A DNA stretch of 59,320 nucleotides from Brachionus plicatilis (lineage: Eukaryota > Rotifera > Eurotatoria > Ploima > Brachionidae): assembly GCA_010279815.1 (NCBI GenBank), contig QEOQ01000312.1, positions 200,491 to 259,810 on the forward strand, written 5' to 3'. The position numbers and the translations under genes are program-made. Positions 1 to 15,637 of this stretch are shown in pieces; position 1 is the first letter of the stretch; every line of letters begins with the position of its first letter. A model generated the notes under the pieces. That model saw nothing but the letters and a program-made list of their open reading frames with translations, was not told where the DNA came from and made no database searches.

Positions 1-21
1 GATTTTTTGCACTCATCAACA

Positions 22-317
22 GCAAAAAAGCCCGTGTAGCCGAATGGTTTGTGTGTTAGTCATGCAAGCAGAGGGTTGAGGGTTCGAAACCCGCTGAGGG
101 TGAAAAAATCTTCAAAATATCTCTGCAGTACGGGACGAATGTTTAAACCTTTCATCATAAAAATAGGGGTACCGATTTCGACTGGGTAATAATAGCGGTG
201 TAGATGATCAACTCAATGCAGGAATCTCTGTGTCAGGTCGGAGCCGTTGCTCAAAAAGGTACAGGAAAAGGAGATGAGCGCCTCCCCATTATCCACTAGG
301 ATTAAAAGGGGCATATT
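22..317 (+). mobile_element. tRNA-derived SINE-like element
   Basis: The first part (about 30-102) resembles a tRNA. An A-box-like TAGCCGAATGG lies at 37-47 and a B-box GGTTCGAAACC at 81-91, and a T-arm folds with one mismatch. The acceptor stem pairs poorly (wobbles and a mismatch) and the anticodon arm is imperfect, so a working tRNA gene is unlikely. A tRNA-unrelated body of about 200 bp follows, richer in GC than the surroundings. The 11-base string ACTCATCAACA occurs just before the head (11-21) and again at 318-328, which could be a target-site duplication. Seen: the boxes and the direct repeat. Inferred: SINE identity. Confidence 0.5.
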
Positions 318-597
318 ACTCATCAACAACGTTTAGTCTTTACCTCGATTGTTAATTGTTTATTTCTCTTTTCCATTGGTTTTCAGAATGGTTAAAAATT
401 ATTGTTAAGCCTTAACGGTTAAACAAAACAAATATTGAATAAGATTTTATAAAATTGTATCTATAAATTTTGGGAGGCACGGATGTTACTTTTTTATAAA
501 TTTTTATACCACTCATTTACTTGTAGATAAATAAACTTTAGTAATGATTTAATTTTGCAGTAAAAGTAACTGGAAAATGTTTATATTTAAAAATAAA

Positions 598-645
598 GTT
601 AACGTCTCGTAACTTGCATATAAAGTTCTGCTTCGTGTATCTTAA
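598..645 (+). repeat. Dispersed ~45-bp repeat, copy 1
   Basis: The segment starting GTTAACGTCTCG is shared, with a few substitutions, with 3204-3250. Both copies lie about 370-460 bp upstream of the start codon of a plus-strand coiled-coil gene (1062 and 3576). It could be a promoter element or a transposon scrap; the sequence does not decide. Between here and 1062 a second short motif (GATGTTCACA plus flanks) is also duplicated at about 758 and 848. Confidence 0.4.
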
Positions 646-1061
646 AATCTTTAGTGGTCTTTGTTTTTGCAAAAAATTTAAAATTTGAATATGAGATTTT
701 CAAAAAGTCAACATAAAATAAATTCGTGTTTAAGAATTCTCGTGATAAAAACCATTGATGTTCACAAGATCCTCTCATGAAAAGATGCATCAAAAAAATT
801 TTCGATTCAAGCCAAAAAATTTCAAGCTTGAAATACAAAAATCCTTGATGTTCACAGGCTCCTCGTGATTATCGCTTAAATTTTTTTTGTTTCTCAATGC
901 AACAACAAATGAGAAAATGTGGAAATATCTTAAATTAAGTTATTTTAAGAAAAAACAAAATTTAATTTAATTTTTCAAACAAAATTTGGATCTATTATCA
1001 CATTTTTTTTTATTTTTAATTTTATATCAAAAATTGTAAAATTTTTTCATTTAGGTTTTAA

Positions 1062-1612
1062 ATGGAAAATGTGGACCCCAATTTAGAAATTGCAAATTTT
1101 AAAGCTTCAACACATAAATTGGCCGAAGTTTTAAAAGAAAAATCAGATTCAATGGAAAAGATATATCCAATTTTAATTGAATCTCTCAAAATGAATGAAA
1201 AAATTGATCATATTATTAAGAACATTGTTACCAAAGATGAATTCAAGGAAGAAATTGAATCTTTAAGAACAACTTTAGGAAAAAACATTAAGCTCAATGA
1301 AAAAAATTCAATTATAAGATATGAAAACTGCTTTGGTCCAACGATAAACCAGCAAAATTTTGAATGGCTATTTGTAATTTTATTTTACAATTCTTTATAA
1401 AATTAAAAACTTAATTAAAATTTTAAGGGTCAAAATAACGAAATCCCAGATTTGCCTAACACAATTGAATCATTTCGTCAGCTTACTAGTGCTCAAATTG
1501 ATTATTTGTTTAAGTTTATCAGCTTGAAGATGATTACATGAAGAACAAAAAGAATCTTAATTTAAAGCACATTGCTAAATTCATAGGATTAAGTAAAAAC
1601 ATTATTCCATAA
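1062..1612 (+). CDS. Small coiled-coil protein, unrecognised
   Basis: I do not recognise the family. Three exons give one open frame of 152 residues: 1062-1373, 1428-1476 and 1515-1612. The introns are 54 and 38 nt, with GTAATT and GTCAGC donors and TTAAG/TTTAAG acceptors. The chain is rich in Lys, Glu and Ile and looks helical, with probable coiled coil around residues 15-90 and no membrane segment or signal peptide. The last exon is open in a different frame from the second, and only removal of the 38-nt intron restores one reading frame, which supports coding. A TTTAG just before the start suggests a non-coding first exon upstream. The following 430 bases show nothing clear before the repeats begin. 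A decayed gene is possible. Confidence 0.5.
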
Positions 1613-2042
1613 GATCGTTTCGGTTATTTAGACATAAGTTTTTTCAACGTTAAATTAATAAAAATTTTCATCATCAAATTATTAACTTTTTAATTTAATT
1701 TTATAAACAACCTCTAAGAACGAAAAAAATTTAATCAAGCTCTCTAATATCTTAATAAATGCTTATGCAACTTTCGTTATGCCTGACTACGTTTGTCCTT
1801 GTCAAGTCAGTTCTTATTTGCGAGGAACGAGCGGTCGCGTGACGAGCATATTAAGCAGAAGTGAGCATGTGTACAGAATATAACGGACTTTTAAAAAAAA
1901 ATTCTTGACGTAACTAAGATTAGTATACGCACAATAAAATAAAATTACAGGTTACTTCTAGAAGATCACAATATTTTATATTTATGCATATAAAACCTAA
2001 CATTTTTTTTAAAATTGTTTATTTAAAACGATAAATGTATAT

Positions 2043-2497
2043 GTCACTGTAAATTTATAAAATGTGTCATTTTGTAAAATGACTTGGCAAATGATAAAAT
2101 TCTAGAGAAAATAAATTGAATATTCACATAAGGCTGTTCAAGTGCTTTCTTTAAGGCATAGTAAAGGATTTATAAAGTGCTCTTTTGCTAAAAGCTGAGT
2201 TCAATTTTGGATTGAAATGTAATGGGGAAATTTTTCAATAAAAAAATTCGATAAATTAAATTTTTACTTAAGAGTTTTTTTTTGTAAAATTAAAAAATAA
2301 AAAATTTTTTTTCTATTTGAAATTAAATCTGAGGTAAAAAAATTTAAACTTTGCAATTTACATTTGGTAAAAACATTAAAAATTGATTATTTTGATTTTT
2401 TTTGGATTTTTAAAATGCCTTGTCAAAGAAAAGAGGAAAATTTTATTATTTGTTAAGTCATTTTGCAAAATAACACATTTTACAAATTGACAGTGAC
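2043..2497. mobile_element. Foldback/MITE-like element with ~60-bp inverted repeats
   Basis: The arms at 2043-2102 and about 2437-2497 are near-perfect reverse complements, with outer ends GTCACTGT and ACAGTGAC. The flanks are TAAATGTATAT on the left and TAAATATATAT on the right. These may be a target duplication with one change, but in DNA this AT-rich that is weak. The interior is non-coding. Typical of a non-autonomous DNA transposon; superfamily unassigned. Confidence 0.6.
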
Positions 2498-2575
2498 TAA
2501 ATATATATATAATAAAGTATTCAAAAAAAAACAATTAAGATGAGCCAAGAAAAAAAAATTGAATTTAATAATAAA

Positions 2576-3167
2576 TATTGTTGGGCGACCGGCCTACGGC
2601 CGAGCTTGAACGGCCAGTTTAAACGGTCTATTTTTGCCGTGAATTTAACGGATGCATTTTAGACCGTCCGTCGGCCGTCTGTGGACCGTTTTTAAAAAGA
2701 CCGACCTTTCCAGGGCCGGCCAACTGAAAGGCCGTTAAACGGCTGACCGTGTGCAGACCGGCCGACCACAAAACGGTAAAAAAAAAAGTTTCTTTACTTC
2801 GAAGTTTAAAAAAAAAATTATAGGCATTAAAAGTAGAAAATATTTAAATTTTAAAAAAATATTTAATTTGATTTTATTTTTAGAATTTTATTTCAAATAA
2901 TTTGTTTAGGTTAATTTATTAAAATATTTTTTAATAAAAAATTTTCTAAAATTCCGAATTCTAAATTTATACATATAGTTTAATGATTTTTGAAAAATAT
3001 TTAAAAAATTAGGGTAAATAATCAAAAATTACCTAATCCAAAAACTTGATAAATAATATATGCTACTTTTAATGCCTATTATTTTTTTTTTAAACATTGA
3101 AGTAAAATTTTTTTTTTGACCGTTTTGTGGCTCGGCTAAGTGGCCTATCGACCGGCCCTCAACACTA
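2576..3167. mobile_element. GC-rich foldback element, hAT-like ends
   Basis: Left end TATTGTTGGGCGACCGGCC; right end, read on the other strand, TAGTGTTGAGGGCCGG. This fits the hAT terminal rule (TAGNG or close). Flanking octamers ATAATAAA and ATAAAAAA match at 7 of 8. The left 200 bp is packed with palindromic GACCGG/CGGCC words, a GC island in AT-rich DNA. An inner inverted repeat of about 100 bp (around 2750-2850 against 3055-3155) could fold into a long hairpin. No coding capacity seen. Confidence 0.6.
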
Positions 3168-3203
3168 ATAAAAAATTTTATAAATAAAATTTTTCTAAAA
3201 AAA

Positions 3204-3250
3204 GTTAACGTCTCGTTACTCGCAATATAAAGCCCTTCTTCTTTATCTTA
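3204..3250 (+). repeat. Dispersed ~45-bp repeat, copy 2
   Basis: Second copy of the motif at 598-645, again starting GTTAACGTCTCG. It lies 372 bp upstream of the ATG16L1 start codon, just outside the preceding foldback element. Confidence 0.4.
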
Positions 3251-3575
3251 TCTAAATATCTGAAAATCTTTTTCTTCGTTGAATTGACAGCAATTTAGAT
3301 TTAGAAGAGCTAACTAACTAATTGTTTTTTATTTATTACAATTTTACTGTAATAAAATTTATAAATCATGAATATTTGTGTGAAAGTAATGTCTAGTATC
3401 AATCTAGTTTATTTTTTTTAAATTAAATGGAAAAATAATTTCGCAATAAAGCCAAAATTCTTAGCTATAAAGAAAATCAAATTATTTTTTATTTATTATC
3501 TCAAATTTTCTAAATAAAAAAAAATTGAATTTAATTTTTTTTCAATTTTTTTTCATAAGATACATATTTTACAAA

Positions 3576-8056
<4,481 letters not shown>

Positions 8057-8665
8057 TTATATGTTTAAAAGTAAATTTAAGAATTAGCTTGTTTTTATTT
8101 TTTCGGACTTTTATTAATTTAAATTTTATGTCTTAAATAAATTCACTAAATATAAAAATAAAAGAAAAATTTTTTCGTTTTAAAATTAATCCTCTTTAAT
8201 TGTATTGAAAAGAATAAAAATGAGTTTAAAAGTTATTTAAGATATAATAATTAAGATCATCTAATATCTAGTAACAAATAGGTTAAATAGGTTTGCCTGT
8301 TGAGATTTTTGAAATTTTCTTTTTTGTTTAATAATTTCTCACTTTAAGATTTAATGTAAGATTTCAATAGATTAGAAATTATTTTTGAATAGAAAATCAG
8401 TCATTTATTTTTCAAAGTAAAAAATGATTTGTTAAATTTTAAAAAGTGAAAATTTTGAATCTTTGATGTAGCCAAAAATTTTTTATCATAAAATTAAATT
8501 ACGATCTGCTCTTTAAACTCAGCTTTAATGGACCAATTTGTTGAATGTTTACCAAAAATTAATTTTTCCAGGATTACAGTTTTAAACATCAGTCATCTTG
8601 AAAATTGCGTATCATCCGATGACACATAACTTTCTAAGGTCAATAATAAGATTTGTAGCGCGTTC

Positions 8666-8820
8666 CTACACTGAAAACTCTATTTGTGGTCTTACCAATG
8701 ACGTATATAATTTTTCCCATAAGCTTTCTTTCATTTCACTAATGACAAAAATGGATATTTTAGAACAGACTTCAATTATTTCAGACTCTATAATACTCAT
8801 CATGCTAAAGCGCAGAGCGA
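8666..8820 (-). pseudogene. Non-LTR retrotransposon reverse transcriptase remnant
   Basis: Read on the minus strand, this encodes LWEKLYTSLVRPQIEF. It matches the conserved LYKSLVRPHLEY block near the C-terminus of jockey/CR1-type reverse transcriptases. A stop follows, then ERATNLI, like the usual QRRATKLI. Stops before and after show it is dead. The opposite-strand frame is a shadow. The rest of 8057-9203 is AT-rich and shows nothing further. Confidence 0.55.
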
Positions 8821-9213
8821 TTCTTGGATTCAATTTTAAGTAAAATAATCACTGCTAAAAGTTAAGGATTTAGATCTGTACAATACTTTAAATTCTTAAA
8901 ATATTTCATCGGTAAAATTTCATCGGTCTTTCATTTCATTTTCATTTCAGTACATTTTTTATATAGAATTAAATTGAATTTGAAAGTTATTGTTCTATTT
9001 TTAATTCTTTATGTATCATTATTTTTTTAATTTAATATATATAATATTAATATAAAAATACAAAAAATATTCAAGTCTGATCAATAAAATTCAAAATTAG
9101 GATGTTAAAAAAAAACAATTTTTAATCTGATAAAACAACACATAATTAATTAATAGTTTATAGCTTCTCATCATTTAACAATAATTTTAAGTTATCTTTG
9201 TCTCTTCACAAAT

Positions 9214-10270
9214 GGCTACAAATTATTTTCGTAGTAAAAATAATTAAATTCGTAGCAAAAAAAATAAAAATAAAAGCAAAAATTCATTAGTAAAAGTAGC
9301 AAAATAAATTTATCAGTAGTAAAAAAAATAAAAAAAATAGTAAATTATTATATCAAATATTTATTGATAAAAAAATTCACACATTACTTAGAAATGTTGT
9401 TTAGTGTTATTTTATGGATTTTTTCTAGGACGGCATCTTTTTCTCGGAGCTAAATTGAAGATGTTGTTGGTTGTACAATAGTTTGAACGTCATTATTAAT
9501 ACTTTCGGCTTGATCTTGATCATTATCATTTTCATTTGAAAGCGGATCTTGGTTGATTGATTGAGCCATTGAAATTGGAAATTCGTAGTTAAAACTTTTT
9601 AGAGCTGGATTAATTGGACCAGTCGAAATACGTTGTACCAAAGCAGGTGTAGCTTGTTTTCGTCTTCCTCGCTTTTTATTTGCCTCAAGATTGAGATCTA
9701 AGCCAGGAAATTCACATAATTTTTGGTATGTGAACGTGTACTTCTTCTTCAACAAAAATAGATGCACTTGAATTTGTATTCGGTTTGAATATATAAAGTC
9801 TTTTATCACAACTTGAACATTTGAAAAATTCTTTATCTCATATTGTCGATTTTTGTTTTTCTTTTGCTGCCTGCAGAATAACCTTCAAATTTATTTTTAA
9901 TCATATCAAGGGCTTGATTGTAAGTTTCAAAGTCAGCATGATGATTATAAACTCTGCTTGCTTTTCTTGCTTTTTTAACGGGAATTTTTTTACATTATAT
10001 ACATTAATAAGTGATAATTGAGTAGTGTTATTAATAAGTGATATATCAATTATATTGAGTAATTGATAATTGAGTAGTTATCAATCAAAAATTAAATTAA
10101 TTTATATTTACTATTGAAAAAATACTTTTGCTACTAATTAATTTATTTTACTATTAACAACCTTTTTTTACTACTTTTTTATTTAATTTACTACGTGTAA
10201 TATTTGCTACGATTTTTTATTAAATTTGCTACTAGTTTAATTATTTTTGCTACTGGATTAAATAGTAGCC
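9214..10270 (-). mobile_element. Mutator-like (MULE) DNA transposon, deleted copy
   Basis: Terminal inverted repeats: the left end begins GGCTAC and the right end on the other strand also begins GGCTAC. Both continue at the same spacing into GTAG(T/C)AAAAATAATTAAA and then GTAGCAAA, about 48 bp in all. Clusters of GTAGCAAAA/GTAGTAAA words extend further inward at both ends. The 10-base string CTTCACAAAT lies immediately outside both ends (9204-9213 and 10271-10280), a TSD of MULE size. The interior carries a broken minus-strand coding region but no room for a full transposase. Confidence 0.85.
9450..9986 (-). pseudogene. MULE accessory protein remnant (zinc-finger + basic tail)
   Basis: Three minus-strand frames follow one another. 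Frame one, 9986-9833, reads from IPVKKARKASRVYNHHADFE to a stop. Frame two, about 9830-9712, has CSSCDKRL and later HVHI, like the FLYWCH-type finger found in MULE-linked proteins. Frame three, about 9715-9450, carries KKRGRRKQATPALVQR, resembling the KRGRPKKA tail that follows such fingers in animal MULEs. Two frameshifts and the missing DDE catalytic domain mark it as dead. It fills the centre of the 9214-10270 element. Family assignment rests on motif memory. Confidence 0.5.
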
Positions 10271-10999
10271 CTTCACAAATTAGTTATTTGAGTCTTCGCT
10301 AGTCGTGTTGCTTTGCTTTTTGACCACAGTTAACTTGAGCTGTTGAATGTGTCTCAGCTAGACCAGAGTTTGTTGCTGACCTAGATAGCCGAAGTATTCG
10401 ATTCGGTTCTCAACTCACTTTTTCCAGATTCCATTCACATTTGACTGTTTTCCGAAGCAAAGCCGATTTTGAAAAGCTCTTTCTCTTTTAATTTAGATTA
10501 ATCTTTAAAAAAATTAGACTATACTAAATTTCTTTTTAAAAATAATTAAACATACAAAATTTGCAAAATGAATTCGTGAAATAAAACAAAAATATAGATT
10601 TTTTAATGACAAGATTGATTAATTTTAAAATTAAATCTAAAATTAACTTGTAATTAAATAATTTAAAGGCATAAGTGCTGCTTTCGACATTAAATTAAAT
10701 AAATTTGATAAAAAATTAAAATTTAAAAGCAGAAGTATAAACATAGTCGTATAATAATACGACTTTAATTTTGGTTTAAAATCCAGATATTAATTCCATT
10801 CTGAGTTGATTAACTAATCGATGAATTTTTGAATTACTTTAAAATAAAAAAAAGGTTCGTTTATAATGCAAATAAAAAACACTTAATTTTATTTTGAACA
10901 AAATTTTGGGAACACATGCAATAAAAAAAACACAATTTTTAAATTTAGTTGAATTTATCAGTTTAAAATAATTAGTGATTTTCAAATTAGGACCCTAAT

Positions 11000-13900
11000 A
11001 TGAACGACGAGAACCAAAGTCTAATAGCAGAAATAAATAGTAGCCTTAGTCTGGCTGCTAAAAGGTATTTTATCTTCAATTTAAAAATTTGTATAGTGAC
11101 CACTTTTTAAGGCAAAATGGTCTCTTTAAAATGATATCATTCTTGGAAACATGCACTTCTTCTCATGAATGCACTTTATTAGAGCAAAATTGCCCATTTT
11201 GGATAAGAACCATTTTTCAAATTTTTGAAGTAAATTTTTTTTTTTATAGAAACCTAATTTTAAAATTTCAAAAAAAAGAATCATCCGGTCAGTTTGCATG
11301 CAAAATTAGCTCAATACGCCTTTTATTTGATAATTCAAATAAGCAAAAGCCTCAGCGCTGAGCTACAGAGACATATTAGCACATCTTTGATAGAAAAAGC
11401 CATTATCCTGTTGATATCTTCTAGTGATTTGGTAATCTTTATTAAAAATATAATTTAAAAAAAAATAAAAAAATTTTTCCAGCTAGCAAAAAATTCTCTT
11501 TTATGCCTGAACGAACTAATTTCTTGCTACAGAACACCATGTTCCCAATTTCGGTCGAAAATTGAAAATTACGTGTACACTCGACTTGAAAGCGACTCGG
11601 ATGACATGATTAAATGGTCCAGTATTTGCTATTCTAAATTGCCTTATTTGCACAAAAATTCCAACAATACAGATATTTGGTACATTTACTTCACAAACAT
11701 GCTGCACAATGCCAACTCGCTTTTAAACGAGTTGTTTGAGGATTACCAGCCAAGGCTCGGGGTCGATTCGCTAGATAAGCAAGACTCGATTGAAATAGAC
11801 CATAGCGAGACCATAAACACCAGCCATAAAGGCGAAATAAGAACTTTTAGCAAATTTACCAAAGACTTGGACAATTTGGAGTTTTATTACAAAAAATCTT
11901 TAAAAAGATTCAAAGCTTGTCTATCTTGTTTGACTCATTTACTAAAACCATTATCTGAACGAACATGTATCAATGTAAGGCCTAGTGAGGTGATCGAATT
12001 TTTGAAAAGAATTTTTTTATTCGATTTTAAAAAATTACAAAACAATTGCCGAATTAATTTGGAGTCAAATTATCTAGACAATATAATGAGTGAAATGTTA
12101 ATTTGTGCATTTGAGTTTTGTACTGAATTTTTCAGTGTTTTGAATACGAATTTGATACCTCAAACATTGGTAATAAACAATATTTTGCTGAACATTGGTC
12201 ATTCAATCGCTGAAAATAAGTAATTTTTGCCAAAATGAATTTTATTTTGAATTTTTATGTATTTGTTTTTTCATATAAAGTACTTCATCTGTATTAACTT
12301 CTTACTATGCATGCCTGAATAGTTGGATGGTGTCGTTAGGAACTAATTCGGCATTTTACAAAAATTCATTTGCACTGATTGAAAATTTGTTGAAAAAAAT
12401 TAGACCGTTTGAAAAAAACGCCATTTCGGTGAGAAAGTTAAAAAAAAAAGATTTGGAATTAATATGAAATTTTAGATTGAGAGCAATAAATATGATTCTT
12501 CAAAAACTAGACAAAAGCAAAGGGCATTGGTTTTGTTTAATCAAGAAAAAAATAGTCTGAATACATTTCAAATAATTAATCAAAACAAAATGGTCACTTC
12601 AGCTTTAGACTGTAAGAGAAATTTTCAGCAAAAAAAATTTTTTTATTTTATTTTGTATTTATTTTATTTTTAGGTTTGAGAACATTTTTGAAAACATTCA
12701 GCTTCAATTTATCTTATAATCAATTTGAGGTAGGTCAATTTTTAAAGGGCTTCATAAAAAGAGTCTAAATTATATTGGGATTTTGGCAGATTGAAGTTTT
12801 TTCATTTCTCATATTTATTTTGATAAGATTTTTAAAAATTTTCAAAAAGTTAAAAAATATGTTTTAAAATTAATAAAAGCTTTTAACAGCATTTACCAAA
12901 ATTAAAACCAACACGTACTTAATAAAATATTTTCAAATGCTGGATTAAGAATGTATCAACTGATAGGAGTCATTTTCGACTTTCAGAAAAATGAGCTATT
13001 CAATTTTATCATTGGCGATTTATTATTTTTTAACTAAAATTACTAAAAAAAAATTTTTTTTCCTAAATTTGCATAACTGATATTATTCTTATTAATTTTT
13101 CTAAATCGTATTAAAATTATAAATTAAACATAATTATACTTTAAAAAAACTAAAAATCATCACATGGTCGTTTAACTCGATTTTGAGCATCTTTTTAAGC
13201 CAGAGAAGGAAGTTTTGTACAATTAGATTTTTTTTTGAATTAGAACAATATTTAGATAATTAAGAATATTATGGTATGAATTTTGATGAAAAATTTGAGC
13301 TCTGTAATCTGGTCTCTAATTAAGATCTCAATAATTCTTTTCTTATTACAATTTGGTTCATATTGAGGCATAGGATAAATAAAAATTTTTAAAAAAATTA
13401 AATAAATTTTTTTTTTTAAATTTAATTAAATTTTAAATTGTTGCTTTTGTTCATGTTCTGAAATTCACAATCTAAATTTTTAGTTTTTTTTTAAATGTAT
13501 ATTTTATTACTTAACTAAACATATTAAATTAACTATATTTTAAATTTAAAAATTACACATTATTTAATCAATCAAAAAATTAATGATTTAATTATTTTAA
13601 ATCATTAAAATTATTTTAATTGAAAAAAATATTAATGTACCGTTCAAACGTCATAACTCCTAATTTAACCCGAATTACAAAAAAAATATTGCTAATTGCT
13701 TCATGGTCATACAAAAAACCATTGTGCATATATCGTCTGTTTTTAATTTTTAAGAAATTGGCAAGTCATAATCAAAAGATTTTATTACTTCTTTATTTGA
13801 ATTGATTATTATGCATTTTCTTTATATTATAAACAAAAAGAATAATATTATTTTTTGCTGGATATCTAACTTTATGGCAGCTTTAGTGGTCATGATTTTG

Positions 13901-15637
13901 ATCTTTACTATCTTGGTTCTTTAAAAAATTTTTGAGGCACAAAATCATGTTTATTGTCCCTAATAAATAAATAAATATTGCTTAATGATCTTAATTGAAA
14001 AAAAAAATTTTGAAGACTTTTTAGAGAAAAATAAAAGAAATTTTTAGAGATTTTTTAGAGATTTTTTAGAGAAAAATGTATGATAACCTCTAAAAAAAAT
14101 CTACAAATTTCACTTAAATTTCTTCAAAGATCCTTTAAAATAAAGTTGACAGGGTAAAGTCCAAGTCATTAAAAAAATGTCCAAGTCAAGACTTTAAAAT
14201 TTTTTTTTAAATAAAAAAATTAAAATTAGATTTTTTATTAAGAAAATTCATTCAAGTATTATAGATATGATACTATACGTACAGTATAACAGCAATGCCC
14301 GCAAGCCTTATGATCAACAAGAAACCCGCTTAAGTCTCTATGAAGCTTTGTTTGACTTATGCCTGACAAAAAATACCAAAATAGCACCACCTTTATCCGT
14401 TTCGATCGGATTATTTAAAAATGCTTTGAATGACCACGATCAGCGAGTACAAGAATACGCCAAAAACACACTGAACTTCTTAAGAGCATTTACTTATCCA
14501 TTACAGCCAGTCTACAGCAAGGAGTATGCCATCGAGTCTAAATCAGAAATCTCAATTGTTAGCCACCAAGCAACCGATCTAGTCCTTCCATCAATAACTG
14601 ATGAGAACAAACAAAATCTAGAATTTGGCAAAAATGATCTCCAAAAATCCGAAATAGCTCAATACATGTCCAGAGAACAAAATTCCTTGAACGGAATTGA
14701 GATCAGCTCGGAACAAACTTTTGACCAAACTACAGACACATCCAACCAACAAGCCACAAAGAGAAAATTCAACTACGAAGACGATGACGAGGATGATATG
14801 AATGAACCCGAAAACGAAAATGTCTACAATCCAAAGAGTGTAGCTAAAAAATTTCATCCAAATGGACACTTTCAAAATAGAAGCCTGGTAAACGGAAGAG
14901 ATGCCGAGAACAGCAATGGTGATGATGACGAAGAAGAGGAGGAACTAGAGGAAGAAGTAATCAGTTTGAATGACCAAGGAGATGAAGAAGACAATTTTGA
15001 AGGCGAAAGCGAGAACGAAATGGAAGAAGACGAAGAAGAAAACGACGAGGATGATGAAGATGAGGAGCAGGAAGAAGAGGAAGAAGAAGAGGAGGAAGAG
15101 CAAGAAAGTCAGCATGATAAAGATGATGTTCAGGCTCAACATGTTGGGCAAATTGAGCAAGTAATCGAAGAACCAGTTGTTCAGCAAATAATAATTGAGC
15201 CTGAGAAGCAAAGTGATCCACCAAGTGAAAAAGAAGAAAGTTCCAAAGAAAAATCTTCGTCGCCTTCGAATCAGGTAGCCGAGGAAGTTAAAAATTTGCT
15301 TAAACAAACTGGTGATGATTATGATGATGAAGAGTCAAAGGAGATCGAGTCGGAAAGCTTGTGCAAAGCTAGTCAAGGAACGGAGAGTGATGTTCAAAGC
15401 CAGGAAATATCAATGAATAAATTTGATGATGAACAGATAGAGTGTGAAAAAGATAGAACAATTAACTTTGAGAATGGGAATAGTCAGGCTACTGATGGTG
15501 AAGAAAATGATATAAATGAAGTTTCCAAAGTTGAGGAAGACGAATCAAAGCCAGAGGATAATGAGGATTTTGACGAAATTAAGTTCAAACAAATGTGCGC
15601 AAGCTTAAATGTAAATGCCATGGCTGAAAGCAACTAA
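11000..15637 (+). CDS. PELP1: PELP1 / RIX1-like ribosome-biogenesis protein
   Basis: Known role: scaffold of the PELP1-TEX10-WDR18 (Rix1) complex, which acts in nucleolar 60S maturation with SENP3/LAS1L. Eight exons give 940 residues: 11000-11064, 11097-11229, 11279-11431, 11483-12219, 12281-12428, 12476-12611, 12674-12729, 14243-15637. The introns are 32-62 nt except the last (1513 nt). The first 550 or so residues are helical repeats aligning with the human RIX1 region: a WIRTIFQIF block near residue 60, CYSKLPYL near 180, and PPLSVSIGL with FTYPLQPV in the final exon. The last exon then becomes a very acidic Glu/Asp tail (about 14928-15110 densest), as in PELP1. The human proline-rich nuclear-receptor motifs are absent. 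The N-terminus is shorter than in human. Confidence 0.85.
13002..13385 (-). repeat. Dispersed ~380-bp repeat, copy 1 (PELP1 intron)
   Basis: The reverse complement of this block matches 32283-32672 in a MYO7A intron at high identity, with small gaps. Shared stretches include CTTAAAAAGATGCTCAAAAT and GAACCAAATTGTAATAAG. No inverted ends or coding frame seen. Likely an interspersed repeat of unknown class. Confidence 0.65.

Noticed and set aside
30..102. Functional tRNA gene
   Set aside because: The acceptor stem has only about three Watson-Crick pairs and the anticodon stem is imperfect; better explained as a SINE head.
1515..1612. Frameshift in the small gene at 1062
   Set aside because: A 38-nt GT-AG intron (1477-1514) explains the frame change without invoking a mutation.
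1740..1900. GC-richer patch as a gene or LINE fragment
   Set aside because: Stops in all frames and no recognisable protein block.
8598..8843. 81-codon plus-strand ORF
   Set aside because: The minus strand here matches the reverse transcriptase VRPHLEY block, so the plus ORF is its shadow.
11230..11249. A 20-nt intron or frameshift in PELP1
   Set aside because: Using the acceptor at 11277-11278 (49-nt intron) opens the whole next exon and restores the family alignment, so no frameshift is needed.
13620..13805. 61-codon ORF in PELP1 intron 7
   Set aside because: Low-complexity Lys/Ile/Leu sequence with no ATG start; expected by chance in AT-rich DNA.
14618..15307. Long minus-strand ORFs rich in Phe/Leu
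   Set aside because: They are the complement of the acidic GAA/GAG-rich PELP1 exon, which gives TTC/CTC-rich shadows.
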